The notes below the pieces were generated by a model. The model had not been told where the DNA came from. It worked only from the letters and a program-made list of their open reading frames with translations, and did not search any database. Shown one piece after another: positions 1 through 7,455 of a stretch of 9,261 nt of DNA. The position numbers and the translations under genes are program-made. Source of the stretch: Halobacteriales archaeon QS_9_70_65. GTDB lineage: Archaea > Halobacteriota > Halobacteria > Halobacteriales > Haloarculaceae. Position 1 is the stretch's first letter. Every line of letters starts with the position of its first letter. The DNA lies in NCBI GenBank assembly GCA_003023535.1, contig PXSC01000122.1:1-9261 (forward strand). Direction: 5' to 3'.

Positions 1-727
1 CGGCCTGGCGGGCGGTCTCGGCCATCCCCAACTCGACGCGGGACTCGAGGGAGACGACGTAGGCGTCCATCTCCTCGGTGTCGAGACGGTCGGCGGCCTT
101 CACGCGGTGGTGGCCGTCGGCCAGCAGGAGGTCGCCGGCGTTGTCGATGACGACCAGCGGCTCCGCGAGGCCGTGTTCCAGCTCGTAGCGGCGGCCCTCC
201 AGCTCGTCGGTGTACACCTTCGTCTGGGTGGGCGTCAGCGCCGCCAGCTCGACGGTGCGGCGCTCCTCGGCGGCGTCGACGCCGTGGATGCGCTCGAGGG
301 TGCGTTTCAGCTTGCCCACCTTCTCGGGGGTCGCGCGCTCGATCTGCGAGCGGATGACGTCGGCGTTGGAGATGATGCCGACCAGGTTGCCGGCGTCGTC
401 GACGACCGGGAGCCGCTGGATGCCCGACCGCAGGATGACGCGGGCGGCGTCGGTGATCTGCATCTCCGGATGCGCGACGATGATGTCGTGGGTCATCACG
501 GTGAAGATGGGCGCGTCGTCGTCGGCCAACAGCAGATCGCGGGCGCTGATGAACCCCTCGACCCGACGACCGTCACACACCGGGAAGCCGCTGTGAGCGT
601 CGCTATCGGCGATGCGCTCGGCGACGACGGCGACGGTGTCGTCGGGGTCGGCCGTCGCGACGTCCCGGGTCATGTAGTCGTTCACCCGCGGCTTGTCGTC
701 GTAGATCGTCCGGTCGGGGTCCTCCAT
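1..727 (-). CDS. CBS-CBS-ParB/sulfiredoxin-fold protein (3' end outside window)
   Basis: The reading frame starts at the ATG at 727-725 and is open for 242 codons to the left edge, so the C-terminus is missing. Residues about 15-65 and 75-127 form a CBS pair: the second CBS carries the typical SGIQRLPVVDDAGNLVGIIS run, and a MTHDIIVAHPEMQITDAA stretch opens it. CBS pairs usually bind adenosine-type nucleotides. From about residue 157 a ParB/sulfiredoxin-like fold begins (VELAALTPTQ, then PLVVI, then LLLADGHHRVKAADRL at 201-215). The DGHHR signature at 204-208 resembles the ParB-fold small-molecule kinases such as archaeal SerK more than the DNA-clamp ParB signature; that comparison is from memory and no activity is shown. 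The product is cytosolic, with no signal peptide or membrane segment. It lies 47 bp after the DHH gene on the same strand. The start is supported by a TATA-like box about 29 nt upstream. Domain assignment is firm; the function is not. Confidence 0.88.
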   Translation of the reverse strand, partial: MEDPDRTIYDDKPRVNDYMTRDVATADPDDTVAVVAERIADSDAHSGFPVCDGRRVEGFISARDLLLADDDAPIFTVMTHDIIVAHPEMQITDAARVILRSGIQRLPVVDDAGNLVGIISNADVIRSQIERATPEKVGKLKRTLERIHGVDAAEERRTVELAALTPTQTKVYTDELEGRRYELEHGLAEPLVVIDNAGDLLLADGHHRVKAADRLDTEEMDAYVVSLESRVELGMAETARQA

Positions 728-751
728 CGTCGGAAGCGACGGGCCGCCGCC

Positions 752-760
752 GGAAAAAGC
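752..760 (-). promoter_or_regulatory. TATA-like box for the CBS/ParB-fold gene
   Basis: On the minus strand GCTTTTTCC is centred about 29 nt before the ATG at 727. That is the spacing expected for a leaderless haloarchaeal transcript. It lies in the 47-bp gap after the DHH gene stop. The T-run could equally help end the upstream transcript. Inferred from position and composition only. Confidence 0.35.
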
Positions 761-774
761 TCATCGGCCGTCGC

Positions 775-2226
775 TCACCCGTCGTCGTCGTCCGGATCGG
801 AGCCGTACCGGCCGGCGGCACGGTCGGTCGTCACCCGTAGCGCCCCGCGGAACCGTCCGACGACGACGTCTTCGATGACCCCGCCGGGGTCGGGCTCCTC
901 GTCGGCGACAAGCATTCCGAGCGGGATCTGTGCGCCGGCCATGTCGGCGTGGCCGCCGGCGCTGCCGATCTGCCCGAACGACTCCCGCAGCACCGCCCCG
1001 ATGTCGAGGCGCCCGTCCTGCGAGCGGGCGGAGGCGAACACCGTCTCGTCGGTGTAGCCGAACACGAGCGTCGTCAGGACGTCTTCCAGTTCGAGCAGGC
1101 GGTCGGCCGCCTGCGCCAGGGCGTCCCGGTCGGACACCTCGCCGATGCAGGTCGTCACCACGTCGCCGTCGACGCGGCGATTCCGGACGGCCGTCGCGAC
1201 GGTGTCGAGCGTCTCTCCGGTGACGCTCGGTGACTCGATTCTCTCGAGCGTCCGCCCGTCGGCGTGTTCGACCAGCATCGCCGCCGCCTCCAGGTCCACC
1301 GACGACACCTCGCGGCTGAACTCCCTGGTGTCGGTCCGGAGCCCGTACAGCAGCCCCGTCGCGAGGTCGGTCGTCGGCTCGACGTCGAGATCGCGGAGGT
1401 AGCCGGCGAGCAGCGTCGACGTCGAGCCGACGCCGCTGCGGAGGTCGAGAAACGACGCCTCGACCGGCGCCCGCGGCGGGTGGTGGTCGACGACGACGTC
1501 GACCGGCGTCTCCGGCGGCAGCCCGCTGTTGATGCCCGGCCGGGAGTGGTCGACCAGGGCGACGCCGCCGAACTCCTCGGCCGTCTCCTCGGAATCGAGG
1601 TTCCGGAGGTCGTACCCCAGGAGGTTGACCAGCGCGCGGTTCTCCTGGTGGTCGATGTCGCCGTAGTAGCAGACCTCGGCGTCGGTGCCGACCCGCTCGG
1701 CGAGTCGCCGGAGACAGACCGCCGACGCGATGGCGTCGGGGTCGGGGTCGTCGTGGGTGAAGACGCCGAGCGTGCCGTCGACGCTCCGGAGCGCCCGCTG
1801 GAGCCGCCGGGTCCGGGTGCCGGCGGGCGACCCGCCGGCCAGCCCGACGACCCGCGAGGCCGTCTCCTCCGTCGTGTCCACCACCCGGTCGGCGTAGGTG
1901 GCGACGACGCGGCGGTCGGCGGCGGTGGCGCCGGCGCCGAGACACGCGAGAACGAACGCCTCGGGGTAGGCCTCGCGGGCGGTCTCGGCCAGCGCCCGCC
2001 CGTCGCCGGGGGTCGCCGGCAGCACGACGACGGAGTCGACCCGGCCGGCGACGGTCCGGACGGCCGCCGGCTCCGTCGGGTCGACGTGGCGGGCGTCGAC
2101 GCCCTTCTCGCGGAGCGACGCGACCTGCTGATCGTTTTCGAGCAGGACGACCGGGTCGCCCCGCTCGCGCAGCCGTCCGAACAGCGACGAGCCGACCGCC
2201 CCGGCGCCGAGCACCAGCCGGTCCAT
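775..2226 (-). CDS. Rossmann (TrkA-N/RCK_N)-DHH-DHHA1 phosphoesterase
   Basis: A 483-residue protein. Residues 1-115 form a Rossmann domain of the TrkA-N/RCK_N type: GAGAVGSS at 7-14 and an acidic residue, E30, at the end of the second strand (VVLLEND), as in NAD-binding versions. Residues about 150-350 are a DHH phosphoesterase: motif I THDDPDPDAIAS (157-168), GDIDHQEN (189-196), the metal aspartate in LVDHSRPG (D226), and the DHH triad at 247-249. The DHHA1 substrate domain follows, with GGHADMAGA at 424-432. All metal-binding motifs are intact, so it should be an active Mn-type phosphodiesterase, cytosolic. Family members cleave short oligonucleotides or cyclic dinucleotides; the substrate here is unknown. 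The ATG at 2226 is chosen because the Rossmann strand starts immediately after it and a TATA-like box lies 26 nt upstream. It follows nuoN by 44 bp and probably has its own promoter. The acidic C-terminal tail (DPDDDDG) is typical of haloarchaea. Confidence 0.93.
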   Translation of the reverse strand: MDRLVLGAGAVGSSLFGRLRERGDPVVLLENDQQVASLREKGVDARHVDPTEPAAVRTVAGRVDSVVVLPATPGDGRALAETAREAYPEAFVLACLGAGATAADRRVVATYADRVVDTTEETASRVVGLAGGSPAGTRTRRLQRALRSVDGTLGVFTHDDPDPDAIASAVCLRRLAERVGTDAEVCYYGDIDHQENRALVNLLGYDLRNLDSEETAEEFGGVALVDHSRPGINSGLPPETPVDVVVDHHPPRAPVEASFLDLRSGVGSTSTLLAGYLRDLDVEPTTDLATGLLYGLRTDTREFSREVSSVDLEAAAMLVEHADGRTLERIESPSVTGETLDTVATAVRNRRVDGDVVTTCIGEVSDRDALAQAADRLLELEDVLTTLVFGYTDETVFASARSQDGRLDIGAVLRESFGQIGSAGGHADMAGAQIPLGMLVADEEPDPGGVIEDVVVGRFRGALRVTTDRAAGRYGSDPDDDDG

Positions 2227-2248
2227 GTCCGAGACAGGAGCGGCGTCG

Positions 2249-2255
2249 TCTAAAG
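2249..2255 (-). promoter_or_regulatory. TATA-like box for the DHH phosphoesterase gene
   Basis: The minus strand reads CTTTAGA, centred about 26 nt before the ATG at 2226, inside the 44-bp gap after nuoN. The spacing fits a leaderless transcript, so the DHH gene may be transcribed independently of the nuo genes. Based on composition and spacing only. Confidence 0.35.
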
Positions 2256-2270
2256 GGTGCTGGACCGCCG

Positions 2271-3665
2271 CTACACCAGCGCGGCGGCGGCGTCGAAGGC
2301 CGCGACGTCGAAGACGGCCAGCCCGGGCAGCAGCAGCACCGTCACGACCGCCGCCCCGACGACGGCGGCGTACAGCGCCGACGGGTAGCTCTCGATGTCG
2401 CGGGAGTCGTCGGGCTCCTCGATCCACATCGCCCGGACGACCCGGCTGTAGTAGAAGAGACTCAGCGCGCTGTTGACCGCCAGCACCGCCCCGAGCCACC
2501 AGACGCCGGCGCCGACGGCCCCGACGACGAGGAAGTACTTCGAGAGGAAGCCCCCGCCGACCGGTAGCCCCGCCAGCGAGAACATGAAGACGGTCATCGC
2601 GACGCAGGCCAGCGGTGCCTCCCTCGCGAGGCCGTTGTAGTCCTCGAAGGTGCGGCCGAGTTCCCAGTGTTCGGCCAGCGCGACGAACAGAAAGGCGCCG
2701 GTGTTCATGAAGCCGTAAACCAGCAGGTGGAGTATACTGGCGCCCAGCGCCGTCGCGCCGCTGCCGACGCCGGTCAGCGCCGCCAGCCCGATGAGGGCGT
2801 AGCCCGCGTGGCCGACCGAGGAGTACGCCAACATCCGCTTGACGTTCTCCTGGGTCGCCGCCGCGAAGTTGCCGACGGTCATCGTCACGACCGCGAGAAT
2901 CGTGAAGGCCAACACCCAGTCGACGGCGTAGGTCTCGCCGGCGATCTCGCCGATGGGGAAGGCGACGGTGAACACCCGGAAGGCGACGACGAAGCCGGCG
3001 GCCTTCGACGCCGAGGAGAGAAACGCCGACACCGGCGCCGGCGACCCCTCGTAGGCGTCCGGCGCCCAGAAGTGAAACGGCGCGGCGGCGGTCTTGAACG
3101 CGAAGCCACCGACGATCATCAACACGCCGATTCCGAGGACACCCGGGTAGTCGGCGGCCGCCTGGCCGACGCCGGCGGCGACGTCGGCGAACAGCAGACT
3201 CCCCGTGGCGGCGTACACCAGCGAGATCCCGTAGACGAGGATGCTGGAGGACAGCGCGCCGACCAGGAAGTACTTCAGGCCGGCCTCGACGGAGCCGCGG
3301 TTCGTCTTCAGATACGACACCAGCGCGTAGGAGGGTAGACTCGACAACTCCAGGGCGACGAAGACGACCGCGAGGCTGTTGGCCGACGCCATCAGCGACA
3401 TCCCCGTCGCCGCCAGCAACACGAGCAGGTAGTACTTGGCCTTGTGCGGCAGCCCCCGGACGTAGTCCAGCGACGCCAGCGACACCAGGGCGGTGACGCT
3501 GCCGAAGATGAACGTGAAGATGAGGCTCATCCCGTCGACGACGAGCTGGCCGTCGAACAGCTCGACGCCCGGGGTCGCGGCGCCCGATAGCAGTAGCCCG
3601 CCGGAGGCGACGGCGGCGACGAGCCCGCCGGCGGAGGCGACGGCCGACAGCAGCGCGCAGCTCAC
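2271..3665 (-). CDS. nuoN: NADH-quinone oxidoreductase subunit N, N-terminally truncated
   Basis: A polytopic antiporter-like subunit of the complex I membrane arm, 464 residues from a GTG at 3665. It keeps the proton-channel residues: E106 in VALELSSLPSYAL, K191 in GGFAFKTAAAPFHFWAPDAYEGSPAPV (reported in two parts: 186-200 and 201-212), and K221 in SASKAAGF, plus VKRMLAYSSVGHAGYALIG. The start is abnormal. In this frame a TGA lies at 3704-3702 and no start codon other than the GTG at 3665 exists between it and the conserved body. The protein begins directly in what should be the second membrane helix (ALLSAVASAGGLVAAV), so roughly the first 30-40 residues with helix 1 are missing compared with haloarchaeal NuoN as I remember it. 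The end, TAG at 2273-2271, is normal. It lies immediately after nuoM at a junction where nuoM also lacks its stop. Identity is certain; whether it is functional is doubtful. Confidence 0.92.
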   Translation of the reverse strand: MSCALLSAVASAGGLVAAVASGGLLLSGAATPGVELFDGQLVVDGMSLIFTFIFGSVTALVSLASLDYVRGLPHKAKYYLLVLLAATGMSLMASANSLAVVFVALELSSLPSYALVSYLKTNRGSVEAGLKYFLVGALSSSILVYGISLVYAATGSLLFADVAAGVGQAAADYPGVLGIGVLMIVGGFAFKTAAAPFHFWAPDAYEGSPAPVSAFLSSASKAAGFVVAFRVFTVAFPIGEIAGETYAVDWVLAFTILAVVTMTVGNFAAATQENVKRMLAYSSVGHAGYALIGLAALTGVGSGATALGASILHLLVYGFMNTGAFLFVALAEHWELGRTFEDYNGLAREAPLACVAMTVFMFSLAGLPVGGGFLSKYFLVVGAVGAGVWWLGAVLAVNSALSLFYYSRVVRAMWIEEPDDSRDIESYPSALYAAVVGAAVVTVLLLPGLAVFDVAAFDAAAALV

Positions 3666-5184
3666 CCCCCGCCGCGACGAGGTCGACCGTCGCGTCGGAT
3701 ATCATCCCCCAGAACACCTCGGGGACGGACCCCAGCAGGACGATGAGCACGACCAGCGTCAGGATCGGCGCCACGTCGTGCAGCGGCGCCCGGCCGACCT
3801 CGTCGTCGGGCTCCAGCTCGAACGGCCCGAACAGCGACCGCTGCATCGCCCACAGCAGGTAGCCGGCCACGATGACGATACCGAACATCGCTACGGCGGT
3901 GAAAAGCGGCGCCGCCGGCAGCACCGTCGAGCCGAACGCCCCGAGGAAGATGAACAGCTCCGCGGCGAAGCCGGCCATCAGCGGCAGCCCCATGTAGGCG
4001 AAGGCGCCGGCGACGAAGACGCCCGCCGTCACCGGCATCCGGTCGGCCATCCCGGACATGTCGCCGATCATCCGCGTGCGGCTGGCGTTGTAGATGACGC
4101 CGACGGTCATGAACAACAGCCCGGAGATGAGCCCGTGGGCGATCATCTGGAACGTCGCCCCGCCGATTCCGAACTCGGTGTAGGCGACCAGCCCGAGGAT
4201 GACGTAGCCCATCGACGACACCGACGAGTAGGCGACGACCCGCTTGAGGTCAGACTGCGCCAGCGCCAACAGCGCGCCGTAGATGATGGAGACGACGGCG
4301 ACGGCGGCGATGGGGACCGCGAGCGTCGCCGCCTGCTCCGGCAGCATCGTGAAGTTGTACCGCAGCAGGGCGTAGGTCCCCATCTTCAGCAGGACGCCGG
4401 CCAACATCACCGACGCCGGCGTCGGCGCCTCGACGTGGGCGTCCGGCAGCCACGTGTGGAACGGGACGACCGGCACCTTCACCGCGAAGCCGACGAACAT
4501 CGCCAGAAACGACGCCAGCGCCAGCGCCTCCGGGCCGACGGGACCGAGCGCGCCCAACTGGCCCGCCCGCAGCGCCTGGGCGATCGCCGGCAGTCCCGTC
4601 GAGGAGACCGACTCGCCGAGGCCGAACACCAGTCCGAAGAAGCCGATGAACATCACCAGCGAGGCGATGTTGGTGTAGACGAAGAACTTGATGGCGGCGT
4701 ACTTCCGGCGCGGGCCGCCCCAGACGCCGATGAGGAAGTACATCGGCACGAGAACGGCCTCCCAGAAGACGAACCACAGCAGGAAATCCAGCGCCGCGAA
4801 GACGCCGATGAGCGACGCCTCCATGAACAGCATCAGCGCGTAGAACTGGCCCTGCCGTTCATCGACGGGCGTCCACGCGCTCAGGATCGCCAGCATCGTC
4901 AGCACCGTCGACAGCACCACCAGCGGCAGCGAGATGCCGTCCAGGCCCATGTGGTAGTTGACGGCGTACGGGCCCAGCGACAGCCACCGGAAGAACGTCT
5001 CGTAGGCGATGTCGCCGCCGAGCAGGGCGTTGCCGCTCCCGTCGAAGGCGGCGTACATGTACAGCGAGCCGCCGACGGGCAGCGCCGAGACGCCGAGGGC
5101 CAGCCGGCCGGCCAGTCGGTCCGGGGCGGCGGCGACGACGGCCGCGCCGACCAGACAGACGAGGATGAGCGCCTCGATCAGCAC
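3664..5184 (-). CDS. nuoM: NADH-quinone oxidoreductase subunit M, no stop codon in frame
   Basis: A proton-pumping antiporter-like subunit of complex I, about 507 residues as far as family resemblance goes. It starts at a GTG at 5184-5182 directly after the nuoL TGA (zero spacing). Key residues are present: E142 in VFWEAVLVPMYFLIG, K236 in VGFAVKVPVVPFHTWLPDAHVE, K267 in LLKMGTYALLRYNF, and SDLKRVVAYSSVSSMGYVILG at 311-331, with about 14 hydrophobic helices. The C-terminal part (LIVLLGSVPEVFWGMISDAT) matches where NuoM normally ends. No stop follows: the frame stays open out of frame through all of nuoN and then joins the DHH gene in frame, down to 775. I place the end at codon 507 (GGT, 3666-3664) because nuoN-type sequence begins there in another frame. 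One extra G in the six-G run at 3665-3670 would create GGG-TGA at exactly this point; a larger deletion across the nuoM/nuoN border is the alternative. The body of the gene is intact. Confidence 0.93.
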
Positions 5185-6594
5185 TCAGAACCACCCCCCC
5201 ATGGCGGCGAAGGCGACCAGCAGCGCCAGCACGCTCAGCGAGATGAGCGCGGCGTAGTTGGTGACGATACCCGTCTGGAGCCGTCGCAGGCCGTAGCCGG
5301 AGAGGAGGCTGACGCTGGAGACCTTGTCGACGGCGCCGTCGACGACGCCGCGGTCGAAGGCGTCGGCCGCGCGGGCGACGCCCAGCGTCAGCCCCTCCGC
5401 CAGCCACACCTGGTACTCGTCCTGGTAGTAGTTGTGCACCAGCAACGTCCGGAGACCGCCGAGTTTCTCGGTGTGTCGGGCCGGGTCGGCGCCGCCGTAG
5501 AGCCGCAGAGCGACGACGGCGCCGGCGACCGCCAGCCCGAGGCTCAGGCCGGCGCTGACCAGCACCGTCGCCGTCTCGCCGCCGGCGACCGTCCCCGTCG
5601 AGTAGCCGGCGAACTCCTTCGTCAGGTCGCCGTAGTGGTGGGCGCTCGTCAGCAGCTCCTCGCTGGCCGCGTTGTCGAGGAAGTCGTGGAGGAACTCGAC
5701 GTGGACGCCGGTCAGCGTCTGGATCGGCACGGGGTTGAGGAAGCCGGCGACGACCGCCAGCACGCCCAGCGCCGACAGCGGGAGCGTGACGTTCCAGCGG
5801 ACGGCCTCGGGGTCGGCCGCCAGGTCGCTACGGGGGTCGCCGTGGAACGTCAACAGCACCATCCGGACGGTGTAGACCGCGGTGACGAACACCGCCGCCA
5901 GCCCCATCAGGTAGCCGCCCAACAGTAGCGGGCTCTCGAGGCCGTGGGCCAGCGCCTCGAACAGCACCTCGTCCTTCGACCAGAAGCCGGCGAAGGGGAA
6001 GATGCCCGCGAGCGCCAGCGACCCGGCGAGGAAGGTCAGGTAGGTCACCCGCATCTCCTCTTTCAGCCCGCCCATCAGCCACATGTCCTCCTCGTGGTGC
6101 ATCGCGATGATGACCGACCCGGCGCCGAGAAACAGCAGCGCCTTGAACATCGCGTGGGTGGTGAGATGGAAGAACGCCGCGACGTAGCCGCCGGCGCCGA
6201 GCGCCAGCATCATGTAGCCGTACTGGCTGATGGTGGAGTACGCGAGCACCTGCTTGATCTCGTCTTTGACGACGGCCATCGTCGCCGCGAACAGGGCGGT
6301 GAAGCCGCCGGTGAAGGCGATGATCGCCAGCACCGTCGGCAACAGCGCGTAGAAGCCGTACATCCGGGCGACGAGGAACACGCCGGCGGCGACCATCGTC
6401 GCGGCGTGGATCAACGCGGAGACGGGCGTCGGACCCTCCATGGCGTCCGGCAGCCACGTGTGGAAGGGAAACTGCGCGGACTTACCCAGCACGCCGCCCA
6501 GCACGAGCAGGCCGAGAACCGCGAACCACGTCTCGGGCGCGAAGCCGAACGTGTCGACGGCGACCTCGGCGCTCGCCTCCGGGGAGAGGGTCAC
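5185..6594 (-). CDS. nuoL: NADH-quinone oxidoreductase subunit L, C-terminal part (frame-disrupted gene)
   Basis: The C-terminal two thirds of the distal proton-pumping subunit of complex I, read in a different frame from its N-terminal part (7147-6590). The first NuoL-like residues are VTLSPEASAEVAVDTFGF, so the GTG at 6594 is only the edge of the open segment and not a credible translation start. It holds the central channel lysine in LGGVLGKSAQFPFHTWLPD (K38 of this segment), GPTPVSALIHAATMVAAGV, the DEIKQVLAYSTISQYGYMM broken-helix region, GFWSKDEVLFEAL, and the long C-terminal amphipathic stretch with a last membrane helix ending in MGGWF. The stop TGA at 5187-5185 directly abuts the nuoM GTG. 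Nothing else in the 469 residues looks damaged. If the gene is broken in the cell this part would be made poorly or not at all; if the lesion is an assembly error it is simply the end of a normal NuoL. Confidence 0.9.
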   Translation of the reverse strand: MTLSPEASAEVAVDTFGFAPETWFAVLGLLVLGGVLGKSAQFPFHTWLPDAMEGPTPVSALIHAATMVAAGVFLVARMYGFYALLPTVLAIIAFTGGFTALFAATMAVVKDEIKQVLAYSTISQYGYMMLALGAGGYVAAFFHLTTHAMFKALLFLGAGSVIIAMHHEEDMWLMGGLKEEMRVTYLTFLAGSLALAGIFPFAGFWSKDEVLFEALAHGLESPLLLGGYLMGLAAVFVTAVYTVRMVLLTFHGDPRSDLAADPEAVRWNVTLPLSALGVLAVVAGFLNPVPIQTLTGVHVEFLHDFLDNAASEELLTSAHHYGDLTKEFAGYSTGTVAGGETATVLVSAGLSLGLAVAGAVVALRLYGGADPARHTEKLGGLRTLLVHNYYQDEYQVWLAEGLTLGVARAADAFDRGVVDGAVDKVSSVSLLSGYGLRRLQTGIVTNYAALISLSVLALLVAFAAMGGWF

Positions 6595-7147
6595 CGAAGC
6601 GGGTGACGAGAAACGCCTTCTTCGCGCCCGACGGCGGGCCCTCCTCGCGGAACCAGTGGCCGATGAGCAGATACGAGCAGAGCCCGACCAGCTCGAAGAA
6701 GAAAAACGCCATCAGCAGGTTCGCCGAGAGGACGAACGCGAGCATGCTCGCGGTGAACAGCCCGAGGCCGGCGTAGTACCGCGGCAGGCCGGGCTCGCCC
6801 TCGTCGTTCATGTAGCCCAGCGAGAAGACGTGCACCAGAACGGCGATGAAGGAGACGATGACCAGCATGGCGGCCGACAGCGGGTCGATCAGCAGGCCGA
6901 ACGTCAGGTCGAACGTCCCGGCGGTCTCGACGAAGGTGTACGTAGTCTCGTCGTACCCCTCGCCGGTCAGGACGAGGTGGCCGACCGTCGCCACGGACAG
7001 CCCCAGCGACCCCAGCGTCGCGAGGATACCCGACAGCGCGCCCTTCCTCGGGAGCCACCGCCCGACCAGCAGCGCGACCAGAAACGAGACGAACGGCAGC
7101 ACGGCGATCGCCGGCGCGTAGGCGTAGATTCCCGCCACGGTCACCAC
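6590..7147 (-). CDS. nuoL: NADH-quinone oxidoreductase subunit L, N-terminal part (frame-disrupted gene)
   Basis: The first 186 residues of NuoL. The start is one of two adjacent GTG codons (7147 or 7144); the second overlaps the nuoK TGA as GTGA, a common coupling arrangement. It contains LTFGLLIDPLSAAMLVIVSF, HVFSLGYMNDEGEPGLPRYY, and the essential channel glutamate E152 in FFFELVGLCSYLLIGHWF, followed by GAKKAFLVTRFGD (174-186). In intact homologues the RFGD motif is followed by another membrane helix (a YFFLIGVV-like stretch). Here the frame instead runs into arginine- and glycine-rich nonsense and stops at 6484-6482. NuoL resumes in the next frame at about 6594 with sequence that belongs some 25-35 residues further on. 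The lesion is therefore a deletion with frame change, not a simple one-base slip. The two parts together give about 655 residues. Confidence 0.9.
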
Positions 7148-7455
7148 CTCAGGGTCGTCGCGTCGGTCACCCGTACGTCGTCGAAGTTACGGTACAGCAC
7201 CAGGATGATGCCGATGCCGATCGCGACCTCGGCGGCCGCCAGCGCCATCGTGAACAGCGTGAACACCTGGCCGGTGAGGTTCCCCCAGTAGAAGGCGAAG
7301 GCGACGAAGTTGATGTTGGCGGCGTTCAACATCAGCTCGACGCTCATCAGGAACATCAGGGCGTTCCGCCGGGTGAGAACCCCGAAGACGCCCGTGCAGA
7401 ACACCGCCGCCGACAGGACGAGGTAGTACTCGGCCGGGACGCTCCCGAGGACCAT
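7141..7455 (-). CDS. nuoK: NADH-quinone oxidoreductase subunit K
   Basis: A 104-residue membrane subunit of complex I with three hydrophobic helices, of normal length for the family and apparently undamaged. The two conserved buried glutamates of NuoK are present: E40 in FLMSVELMLNAANINFVAF and E76 in ALAAAEVAIGIGIILVLYR. These residues are part of the proton path linking the quinone site to the antiporter-like subunits L, M and N. It starts at an ATG (7455-7453) that shares one base with the nuoJ TGA (7457-7455), and its own TGA (7143-7141) overlaps a nuoL GTG. The gene therefore sits in a translationally coupled run J-K-L. The short C-terminal tail (DDVRVTDATTLRW) is cytoplasmic-type and acidic. 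This is the only gene of the nuo block with no visible lesion at either end. Confidence 0.97.
   Translation of the reverse strand: MVLGSVPAEYYLVLSAAVFCTGVFGVLTRRNALMFLMSVELMLNAANINFVAFAFYWGNLTGQVFTLFTMALAAAEVAIGIGIILVLYRNFDDVRVTDATTLRW

Noticed and set aside
107..2253. Long plus-strand open frames opposite the CBS/ParB-fold and DHH genes
   Set aside because: They are antisense to two genes with clear motifs, and their products are low-complexity V/G/D/R sequence.
3493..5928. 811-codon plus-strand open frame
   Set aside because: It is antisense to nuoM and the end of nuoL, translates to H/R/D/Q-rich sequence with no domain, and is explained by the high GC content of the opposite codons.
6590..6600. 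Programmed ribosomal frameshift in nuoL
   Set aside because: A slip here would join the frames but would not supply the missing membrane helix, and no convincing slippery site or stimulatory structure is visible.
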